Shown here piece by piece: positions 29,653 through 37,900 of a stretch of 64,000 bases of DNA. The notes below the pieces were generated by a model that searched no databases, was not told the DNA's origin, and saw only the letters and a list, made by a program, of their open reading frames with translations. Position 1 is the first letter of the stretch. Each line of letters starts with the position of its first letter. The stretch is from Ruegeria atlantica (lineage in GTDB: Bacteria > Pseudomonadota > Alphaproteobacteria > Rhodobacterales > Rhodobacteraceae). The position numbers were made by a program, and so were the translations under genes. The stretch lies in contig NZ_WQCG01000005.1 of the NCBI RefSeq assembly GCF_013032505.1, forward strand, positions 186,001 to 250,000, written 5' to 3'.

Positions 29653-30054
29653 ATGCGTCGTTTACTACTTGCTGTTTCGCTCAGTGCCGGACTGGCCTCG
29701 GGCGCGTTTGCCCAAAATGCCGAGATTGAGGCAAATATTGCGGCGCAGATACAGGCCTTCAAGGCAGATGACTTTGTCACGGCCTTTACCTTTGCAAGTC
29801 CCAATATCCAGAACTTTTTCGGAACGCCCGAGAACTTCGGAGCCATGGTTCGCAATGGTTATCCCATGGTTTGGAGACCTGCGGAGGTCCGGTTTCTCGA
29901 GTTGCGAGAGGTTGCTGGCGCATTGTGGCAGAAGGTCATGATCACGGATGGCAATGGACAAGTGCACGTTTTGGATTATCAGATGGTCCAGCAGGAAAAC
30001 GGCTGGAAGATCAATGGTGTGCAACTTCTGGGAAACTCCGATCCGGCCGCTTGA
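29653..30054 (+). CDS. DUF4864 secreted protein
   Basis: 133 residues with a signal peptide (M-R-R-L-L-L-A-V-S-L-S-A-G to A-F-A-Q, about residue 21). The rest matches DUF4864: I-x-x-Q-I-Q-A-F-K-A-D-D and A-F-x-F-A-S-P-x-I-Q, a small alpha+beta fold similar to NTF2-like domains. Function unknown. GGAGG precedes the ATG. Confidence 0.78.
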   Translation: MRRLLLAVSLSAGLASGAFAQNAEIEANIAAQIQAFKADDFVTAFTFASPNIQNFFGTPENFGAMVRNGYPMVWRPAEVRFLELREVAGALWQKVMITDGNGQVHVLDYQMVQQENGWKINGVQLLGNSDPAA

Positions 30055-30189
30055 TGCAACACCACCGTCACGGTGATATGAGCGGCGGTTAATCCCTATT
30101 CGGTACTCAGACTTTTGCGTTCGGGCAGCCCCGGACACTGGGTTTGTGCGCGCGGCGACCTGCTGCGGGCGATTGGGAAAGGGATTTCT

Positions 30190-32478
30190 ATGAATAAGGC
30201 AATCACCGACGGTATCGTCTTCATGCCGCCTGCTTTCGCGAATGGTCTGAGCGTCTGGTCCAGAGGCGACGGGACACCGGGTTCGCCAACCTATAACGGG
30301 GCACCGAATGGGGCATTCGTTCCGGCAGACCCGGATTTCGGCGGCTGTTTGGAAATCCTGAAAGTGCAGGCAACGCAACAGCTTCGCTATATGGGACAGA
30401 CGCCCCTGATCCCGGGATGCTATTTGCAAATCAAGGCGCGGGTCAAAGCGATCAGTGGTCCCTTGCCGCAGGTTCGAATTGCGGCTTGGGCGGGCGGGGC
30501 CGGAGACCAGCAGGTAACCGGTGTGGTTGATCAGGGGCCGGTTACGCAGCTTTCCGGTTACGGCACCGTGCATGAAATTTCTGCCATCGTTGGCAATGGC
30601 AAACGCTCTGGTGTTGATATGCCTTGGGGCGTCGCGGCGCTTTATGGGCACTTTGGTTTGAACATTGACGGAGCAAACGGTTCGGTCATTCGGGTTGATG
30701 ATATCGAGATCACCGATGTCACCAGCATTTTTCTGCGCGAGATGATCAGCACTGTCGACGTGCGGGACTATGGTGCACTCGGCGACGGCGTCACTGACGA
30801 TTCCGTGGCGTTCGAAGCAGCGGATCAGGCGGCTGGTGGCCGCCGGATTTATGTCCCGAAAGGGACGTATTTGCTGGCACAGAACACGTCGATGTCGTCC
30901 GAGATGGATTTTGAAGGCACCATTACCATGCCTGACGACAAGATGTTGCTGCTGACCAAAAATTTCGACCTTCCGGCTTATATCGCAGCATTCGGGGACG
31001 AGGAGCTGGCGTTCAAAAAGGCGTTTCAGGCGCTACTGAACAATTCTGACCATGAGTCGCTTGATATGGGCGGGCGTAAAATTTCGGTGACGGCGCCGAT
31101 CAATATGGCGGCCGCTGTTCCGAACCGGCAGGGCGGTTTTTCGACCCGTCGCGTCATCCGCAATGGGCAGTTTGACGTCAAGAGCAGTACGGCATGGGAT
31201 ACCGAGACGTTCACGTCGGTTGCAACGTACAACCCGGCGGATTCGACCAAACTGACCAACGTTGAAAACATCGCCAACATTCCGGTTGGCGCACTGGTAC
31301 AGGGCAGTGGCGTCGGCCGGGAAATCTATGTGCGCTCAAAGGATGTCGGTGCCGGAGAGATTACACTGAACGACCCAATCTATGATGCGGCGGGAACGCA
31401 GGTATTCACGTTCCAATCGTTCAAATACCTTCTTGATTTCAGTGGCTTCAGTACGTTGCGAAAACTTGGAATGGAAGAGATCGAATTCCAGTGCAACGGA
31501 CGCAGCAGTGCGATCCGACTTGCGCCGTCCGGCAGTACCTTCGCGGTTACGAATTGCTTTATAAGCCGGCCTAAAGACCGCGGCATCACTTCGCACGGGA
31601 CCGGGTGTCAGGGGATGCTGATCGACAATTGCCAGTTCCTGTCGACCGAAGAATCCTTCAACGTGTCCGACCGCAAATCCATCGCGTTGAATGCTAACGC
31701 AAACGATATCAAGCTGCGCCACAATCGCGCTGTGCGGTTCCTGCATTTTGCGGTGTTGGCTGGAACCAACAACTTGGTTCTGGGCAACCATTTTTTCCAG
31801 GGCGACAGTATCCCACAAGGTATTCGCAGCGCCGGGCTGATCATGATCGGAACTTATAACAGTTCGACCATTTCCGAGAACTACGTCGACAACTGCTTTG
31901 TCGAGTGGACCAATGAGAGGGATGCGAACCCTGTTTACACCAGCGGGTACTCTTTCAGTTCGATGACCATCTCGGACAACATCTTTTATGCAAGCGAAGT
32001 TGCGCCATGGTTCAGTCAGATCGTCATTCGACCGCATGGGGCCGGGCATTACCTGAACGGAGTGGTCGTGACCGGAAACAAGTTCCGTTCAAGCAGCGGC
32101 CGCATTGACCGGTCCGACCGTGTCGACACCAGTTTTGCCGATCTGAACCATTCCGCGCACCTGAACGTGATTTTCGAAGACAACACGTTCAACGGCATCA
32201 ATGCAAAGGTGGAAAACCCGCTACGTGTCCGAAGCTCGGAACAATCGGCGTCTTCGGTTTGGACTATTCCTTCGGACAGCCGGTTGCCCTTTGGTGGCAA
32301 AGCGCGTGGGTGCGATGCGGTCACGGTGTTGGGGCCGCTCAGAAATGCGGGCGGGCAGATCGTTCACGCCACGCCTTATGTCGAGTTGGAACAGGGCGCA
32401 AATCAGGACACTATCCAGTTGCGCTGGCCTTTGCCCGTAAGCGGATCGGTGTCGGCCATCATGCGTATGGAATACTAA
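30190..32478 (+). CDS. Pectate-lyase-superfamily right-handed beta-helix protein
   Basis: 762 residues from the ATG at 30190. Residues about 1-175 form a beta-rich carbohydrate-binding-like domain. Then V-D-V-R-D-Y-G-A-L-G-D-G-V-T-D-D (about 190-205) opens a Pectate_lyase_3 / GH28-like beta-helix that continues to about residue 680. No signal peptide is seen. Such proteins either degrade polysaccharides or act as tailspike-like adhesins. A related surface polysaccharide function is plausible; the substrate is unknown. Confidence 0.7.
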   Translation: MNKAITDGIVFMPPAFANGLSVWSRGDGTPGSPTYNGAPNGAFVPADPDFGGCLEILKVQATQQLRYMGQTPLIPGCYLQIKARVKAISGPLPQVRIAAWAGGAGDQQVTGVVDQGPVTQLSGYGTVHEISAIVGNGKRSGVDMPWGVAALYGHFGLNIDGANGSVIRVDDIEITDVTSIFLREMISTVDVRDYGALGDGVTDDSVAFEAADQAAGGRRIYVPKGTYLLAQNTSMSSEMDFEGTITMPDDKMLLLTKNFDLPAYIAAFGDEELAFKKAFQALLNNSDHESLDMGGRKISVTAPINMAAAVPNRQGGFSTRRVIRNGQFDVKSSTAWDTETFTSVATYNPADSTKLTNVENIANIPVGALVQGSGVGREIYVRSKDVGAGEITLNDPIYDAAGTQVFTFQSFKYLLDFSGFSTLRKLGMEEIEFQCNGRSSAIRLAPSGSTFAVTNCFISRPKDRGITSHGTGCQGMLIDNCQFLSTEESFNVSDRKSIALNANANDIKLRHNRAVRFLHFAVLAGTNNLVLGNHFFQGDSIPQGIRSAGLIMIGTYNSSTISENYVDNCFVEWTNERDANPVYTSGYSFSSMTISDNIFYASEVAPWFSQIVIRPHGAGHYLNGVVVTGNKFRSSSGRIDRSDRVDTSFADLNHSAHLNVIFEDNTFNGINAKVENPLRVRSSEQSASSVWTIPSDSRLPFGGKARGCDAVTVLGPLRNAGGQIVHATPYVELEQGANQDTIQLRWPLPVSGSVSAIMRMEY

Positions 32479-32499
32479 TCGGCACCCATCACGGGCGTT

Positions 32500-33162
32500 T
32501 TAGAATGTATTCCAGATAGCCAGCCTGATGCCCGTATTTTTGCGGGCATCGTTACGCTCCAGGCCCAGAACCCATGTGGTGGGGCTGTTCGGTGTACGTA
32601 TCATGACCGAAGGCCTGATCCGCCAGTGTAGTGGGCGGTCGCTTTGATACGCGGTTTCGATCTGTAGTAGGGGGCTCACTAAACGTGGGGACGACATGCC
32701 TGCAGTCAGGTCCAGCTTGCGATAGACCGCATCATGCGTTCGAAATTCCAATGCGGCATCAATGGCAAACCAGCCATTGCCCCAGCCTGTTTGAAATCCT
32801 TGCCCATACGACAATGTGGCTTTGTACACCGCCCAAGTGCGCATCTGGCGATGGTGGGCGCCGATTGCAATTTCAGCTGCAAGACGCCCTGCGTTGTCGA
32901 AATTGGCGACGGGCAGGCGCGCAAATACCAGAGCGTGTCCAAATAAATCACGGTGTTCTTCGACGTCCAGACCAAGCGTTAGCTTTTCGCGCAATCCGTA
33001 CTCGGCGTAAAACGATCCTTTGTAATCGTATCCGTAATCCGGTTCCTTAAACGCCGTTACAGCGGTGGAAACAAAAGCCGTACCCTTGTCCCGCAACCAA
33101 GCACCGGACCAGGCTGGTGAGGCTGCCAACAACAAGATAAAAATGATTGAAACCCGCCGCAT
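32500..33162 (-). CDS. Hypothetical exported, probably outer-membrane protein
   Basis: 220 residues from the ATG at 33162, chosen for its signal peptide (M-R-R-V-S-I-I-F-I-L-L-L-A-A-S-P-A-W-S). The mature part alternates hydrophobic and polar residues with many aromatic pairs and ends W-N-T-F, the C-terminal Phe seen in outer-membrane beta-barrels. No family recognised. It is convergent with the beta-helix gene 21 bp away. Confidence 0.6.
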   Translation of the reverse strand: MRRVSIIFILLLAASPAWSGAWLRDKGTAFVSTAVTAFKEPDYGYDYKGSFYAEYGLREKLTLGLDVEEHRDLFGHALVFARLPVANFDNAGRLAAEIAIGAHHRQMRTWAVYKATLSYGQGFQTGWGNGWFAIDAALEFRTHDAVYRKLDLTAGMSSPRLVSPLLQIETAYQSDRPLHWRIRPSVMIRTPNSPTTWVLGLERNDARKNTGIRLAIWNTF

Positions 33163-33305
33163 CAGCGTAGCATCCGCCAGCATGGTTAACGGATCGTTAG
33201 GATTTCGTCTGATTTTCGCAGGAACTCTATGCCGCTGAAAAGCAAAGGAAACACAAGACCTTTTCAAAACTATGCTAAGTTTGAAAAAGACAAAGGAGAA
33301 TCCAG

Positions 33306-33632
33306 ATGCCGAAGATTGCCAAAGACACCAGCGTCCAGACAGTTATCACGACCTTTGAAATGACCCCCGGCACTTGCCAGGACCTGCTGGAAGCTTTGAC
33401 GGAAGCCTACTCGGAATTTATCTCGAAGCAGCCCGGATTTGTTGCCGCGGGATTGCACGTGAATGACGCCCAGACGCGGATCGCCAACTATTCACAATGG
33501 GAACGCCGCGAGGATTTTCTGGCAATGCTGCGCACTACAGAAATGCGAAACCGCAATCGTCAGATCAACGAGCTGTGCAAAAGTTTTGAGCCCGTGATGT
33601 ACGACGTGGCCGAGACATTTGGTGGAGCGTGA
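33306..33632 (+). CDS. Antibiotic biosynthesis monooxygenase (ABM) family protein
   Basis: 108 residues. The ferredoxin-like ABM fold fits the order V-I-T-T-F-E-M, a helix (C-Q-D-L-L-E-A-L-T-E-A-Y), Q-P-G-F-V-A-A-G-L-H-V-N and Y-S-Q-W-E-R-R-E-D-F. The strong ribosome site AAAGGAGAA precedes the ATG. Members oxidise quinones or degrade haem, or have no known substrate. It lies 66 bp upstream of the universal stress gene. Confidence 0.75.
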   Translation: MPKIAKDTSVQTVITTFEMTPGTCQDLLEALTEAYSEFISKQPGFVAAGLHVNDAQTRIANYSQWERREDFLAMLRTTEMRNRNRQINELCKSFEPVMYDVAETFGGA

Positions 33633-33697
33633 TCTGAATCAATGCCTAATCGGCTGAATTGGTGCAGGATCCAGATGTGAAAACGGAGGTGCGCGTC

Positions 33698-34105
33698 ATG
33701 TATCACAACATTCTTGTCCCCATTTCCTTTGATGCCGAACGGGATATCTCAGGGCCATTGAAACTGGCCGAAATACTGGCGACGCCGGATGCGCAGGTCA
33801 CGCTGCTGCACGTGGTCGAGCATATTCCGAACTATGCCATATCCTACATGCCGCCTGAGTATCTGACCGAGGCACGTAAGGCTTTGCAGATGGAACTGGA
33901 CACACTCGCAGAGAAACTGCCCAACGCCAAAGGCGTTCTGGTCGAGGGGCATTCCGGCCGGACGATCCTTGACTGGGCGGATGAGCATAAACCGGACCTC
34001 ATCATCATGGCGTCTCATCGCCCGGGGATGCAGGATTTGTTGCTGGGTTCTACGGCCAATCATGTGGTACGCCATGCGGCCTGTGCCGTTCACGTAGTGC
34101 GCTGA
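33698..34105 (+). CDS. Universal stress protein (UspA family)
   Basis: 135 residues from the ATG at 33698 (ribosome site GGAGGT). The start Y-H-N-I-L-V-P-I-S-F-D and the C-terminal M-A-S-H-R-P-G-M-Q-D-L-L-L-G-S-T-A-N-H-V-V-R motif match the ATP-binding USP fold. It is the last host gene before the prophage; its trailing hairpin (34152-34168) is separated from the putative phage end by only 8 bases. Confidence 0.9.
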   Translation: MYHNILVPISFDAERDISGPLKLAEILATPDAQVTLLHVVEHIPNYAISYMPPEYLTEARKALQMELDTLAEKLPNAKGVLVEGHSGRTILDWADEHKPDLIIMASHRPGMQDLLLGSTANHVVRHAACAVHVVR

Positions 34106-34151
34106 TCGGGCCAGATATCAGTTGGGGCAAGGCGCCATGCTTTGCCAAATC

Positions 34152-34168
34152 CGCCGTTTAGAACGGCG
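34152..34168 (+). terminator. Hairpin after the usp gene
   Basis: Perfect 7-bp stem CGCCGTT / AACGGCG with a 3-nt loop and no T-run. It is the last host-side feature before the prophage end. Confidence 0.4.
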
Positions 34169-34181
34169 TCAGAAACTGTAG

Positions 34182-34228
34182 CGCGCCACAATTATTGATC
34201 AATCCGCGACAGTTTTGTGATAAATCCG
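34182..34228 (+). repeat. Two tandem ~24-bp repeats at the prophage end (putative transposase sites)
   Basis: CGCGCCACAATTATTGATCA plus ATCCG (34182-34206) and CGCGACAGTTTTGTGATAAA plus TCCG (34205-34228) are imperfect direct repeats. A weaker third copy may begin at 34227. They begin 5 bp inside a TG dinucleotide (34177-34178), as in Mu-type ends. Confidence 0.6.
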
Positions 34229-34256
34229 GGTGATTTTGCGCCGGAAATTCTGAGCA

Positions 34257-34901
34257 TTAATCGTCGATATCCGGCCACCCTGTGGTGACGTCGATGGCGT
34301 TGATCTGTTCGGGAGTTGTTGCGCTGTGGATTGCGTCCTTGAGGGTTCGGGCGCGCATGCGCCGTGCGTCGCGCCACTCTGACAGGGCGGTGGCGAGGCC
34401 GATGATACCGGCGGCGGTCATGGGGATCCGGTTGTTGTCAACATCGATCCAGACAACGCCTTCGGGCCAGCTTGTTGTCTGGGTGGCGCGCAGTGCGGCG
34501 ATGGCAATATCGGCGGCGCTTTCTCCATCTCCCTGCCAGGAGCGGTTGTCATAGGTGAAGGTGATGCGGTTGGCGAGTTCGGAGGCCAACTGGTCCTGTT
34601 TGGCCTTGCGGGCCTGTGCACAGGCGGTGCGGGACGCTTCTGCCAGGATGTCTTCCCAGGAGGGCTTGTCCGGTGCTGCGCCGTCTGTCTCGCCATAGAG
34701 CTCCGGCTGGGCCGCGGCTGCGAACTCTGGTGGGTTCCAGGAATAGGTGGACCACATGTCTTCGGTGACGGTTTGGGGCGTATTCATGCCTTCAGGGAAC
34801 GCGGTCCAGGGCAGGATGCCGTGAGGCAGGCCTTGGCCGCTGTTTGCGATGAGCGCAAGCAGGGCCTGGGTGAATGCGTCATAGTGCAGGGTCTGTGGCA
34901 T
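34257..34901 (-). CDS. DUF4376 protein (tail fibre assembly-like)
   Basis: 214 residues. The C-terminal half has the DUF4376 pattern: W-I-D-V-D-N-N-R-I-P-M-T-A-A-G-I, a W-R-D-A-R-R-M helix, and a final D-V-T-T-G-W-P-D. This domain occurs in phage tail fibre chaperone-like proteins, usually next to the tail tip gene as here. It is the most distal gene of the late operon, 80 bp from the putative phage end. Confidence 0.72.
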   Translation of the reverse strand: MPQTLHYDAFTQALLALIANSGQGLPHGILPWTAFPEGMNTPQTVTEDMWSTYSWNPPEFAAAAQPELYGETDGAAPDKPSWEDILAEASRTACAQARKAKQDQLASELANRITFTYDNRSWQGDGESAADIAIAALRATQTTSWPEGVVWIDVDNNRIPMTAAGIIGLATALSEWRDARRMRARTLKDAIHSATTPEQINAIDVTTGWPDIDD

Positions 34902-34913
34902 ATCGGGTTCCTG

Positions 34914-37900
34914 TCAGGCAAAGGGCCGGGCTTCACGGGCGGCGAGTGTCAGATCGGCGCGCACGTTCCACTGGGTTCTGGGGTTTCTTTCGTCCCACTT
35001 CCCGTAGCGATCCCTTGTGCCGACCCTGTTAGCAGACACCGCGTATTGCATACCGAGCCTTTTCTGGACGCCAATCGGCGTGAGGTGGGTGGGCAGGACG
35101 CCCTGGCCGAGCGTGACATGTGACGTGCGATCGGTATGAGACCATGGACGGCTTAGATTGACGAACGTCACCCCGTCCAGCTGGATCGCGACGGAGAGGG
35201 TGAACGCGAATCGAAAATCGGAATATCTGATTCTGTAAACGGGGTCGTCTTCGGAGCTACGATTTCGATAAAGGTACCGGTACGAGTAATTGCCTGGACT
35301 GACGTACAGGTTCGACAGGGTGAGCGAATACCGCATGACCTCACCTGCGCTGTCGCGCCGAACGACGATATCCGAACCTCCGTCTATGCGGGACGGAGTA
35401 AGCCATGATCCGATATAATTATTATTGCTATTGGCTACATTCACCCGCCAGCGCCCGCCCCGCGCGATATCGGCGATCAGACTGTTATCGAGATGGGCGA
35501 AGGTGATCAGTCCGCTGCCAAGTTGCAGGCCATTGGTTATTACGGCGCGATTTGCGTTCAGGTGCCTTGCTTCGATCTGGCCCGCAGCGAGTGCGTTGGC
35601 CACAAGCGTGCCGGGGATCACGGTGTTGCCGTCGATGACGTGCTCGACCGCAACCCATGCGGAACCCGACCAGGCGCGGGTCTCGGCCCATCCTCCGGCG
35701 GCGTTGGACAGCGTCACTACGTCGCCGATGACATTGTGCCCCGGCGTCGCGCGATTGGCGACGGTGTCGATCCAGCCGCGTGAGCTGATGGTCGCGCGGA
35801 AAATACCCGCCCCACGCGGGCCCCGGCTGCCCGGCTTTCCGGGCGCTCCCGGCTCGCCATCCGACCCGTCGCGTCCCGGTTCGCCATCCTGTCCATCCGA
35901 GCCGTCGCGGCCATATCTGGACCAGAGCACAGGCCTGGAGAAGGCGCTCCAGTTGCCGGAGGAGCCGGTGCGCTTGCTGGCCCAGAGGTAGGGCATGCGG
36001 GCGTTCACACCGGGGGCATCATCGAACCAGCCGTCGGGGACGTGATCATCGATACGGCGCGCCTGGGCAGTGCTGCGCGGTGTTGGTGGCCGAACCGGGC
36101 TGGAGGTGACGCGGAAGATGAACTCGGATCCGGGCCCGTCGCGTCCTGGTGGACCACGTTCCCCGTCGCGGCTGTATTTGGCCCAGAGAGCGGGTGCGGA
36201 AAAGGGGCCCCGGTTGCCGGGCCGCCCTCGACGCTCACTGACCCATTCGTATGGCTCGGACGGAGTGACACCCACCGGATCATCGGACCAGCCGGCGGAT
36301 ACATGATCGATCTCATCCGGCGGATCGATGAGCCGCCAGCCGCTGACGGGGGTCGCTTCATAGCGCACGTAGACGGTCTCACCCTGGCGGATGTGCCCGG
36401 CTTCAAGGGTTCGCCCGTTTGCGTCAAGGACAGCACCCCGTTGTAACGGTTCACTATCAATTTCCCGGACAATCAGCCGCAGGTGCGCGGCCGAATCCAC
36501 TGGCGCGACCAGCCCAACGATCACACCGTCTGTGATCTCCGGCAGGGTGTTGTTGGCAAACCATACGTTCCAGTACAGTGCGCGGGTGTGGGGCGCGACG
36601 AAACGGCGGCGCGCGAACGGAATAACCGGCGCTGCAGGGACCTGCGGCGGAGCATTGTCTGCGGTGCGGCGGAAGATCATCTCGACCCCGGTGCCGTCCT
36701 GCCCGTCGCGCCCCGGCTCACCGTCCTGTCCATCGGTGCCATCGCGACCATCGGCCCCGGCACGCCCGTCCGCCCCGTCGCGGCTGTACTTGGCCCAGAG
36801 AGCGGGTGCGGAAAAGGGGCCCCAGTTGCCGGGCCGCCCTCGACGCTCACTGACCCATTCATAAGGCTCGGACGGACCGACACCCGCCGGATCGTCGGAC
36901 CAGCCAGCGGGGACATAATCATCGGTGCGGCGCGCCTCGGCGGTATCGCGCGGCGTTGCCGGAGCCAGGGCGCTCGCGGTGCGGCGGAAGATCATCTCGA
37001 CCCCGGAGCCGTCGGCCCCGTCATCACCCAGGCTTGACCAGAGCGCAGGCGCGGACCAGTTGGTCCAGGGCCCGCCACCGGTGCGGCCCTTGCGTTCAAT
37101 GATCCATTGAAACCGGTTCGGCACGCTCAGGCTGAGGGGCGCGCGGGACCAGTACCGCGGCACATGGGTATCGCTGCTGTCGCCGCCCCGGGCTGGCCGC
37201 CGGGGAGCCTGATCCGTGGCGGTGGCGTAGAACGCATACTGCGTGACCGGGAGTTTGACAGCATCGGGCAGATCGACGGGGCCAAAGAATGCGGGTGTGC
37301 CGGGCACGCCATCCTTGTCCAGGGCCGCGATGGCGAAGCGCCAGCGCCCGGCGGGCGGCAGGCGTGTCTCGACCGGCAGGGTTGTGACCCGGCCATGCAT
37401 GAGGGGTGTGAGCGCATCCCAGCTTTCGGCGGTGGATGCGGAACCGTAGCGCAGGGCATAGCCTGCGACGCGGGTGTTGGAAGGTGGCGTGGCGGTGAAG
37501 CGCCGGCTGCCGTCCCCCAGAAACTCGACCGCGAAGTTCCCGGGTGCCGCGATCGGGACGGTGCGGTCGCCGATGAGGCTGTGGCGGGTGACAAAGACCG
37601 CACCTGTGGGCGCGGCGCGGCTCCCCGGCGTGATCTCGATATCTATTGTGCTGCCCGGCGCATCATCTGTGTCCCAGGAGCAGATCTGCGTGGCATCCGT
37701 GATCTCCGCGACCACGCGCCAGCCATGGCTGTCCTGGGCTCGTACCGTGGCACCGCGCCATGGACCCGCGGTGGTCAGGCGCAGGGTGATCCCGATCGAG
37801 CCGTCCGGCAATGTGCGATCAGTGACCTGGGCCGAGAGCACACGCGGGCTTTGCGGGATGGGCAGCGGCAGAGGCGTGGAGAGATCGGCGCTGGCTGCAT

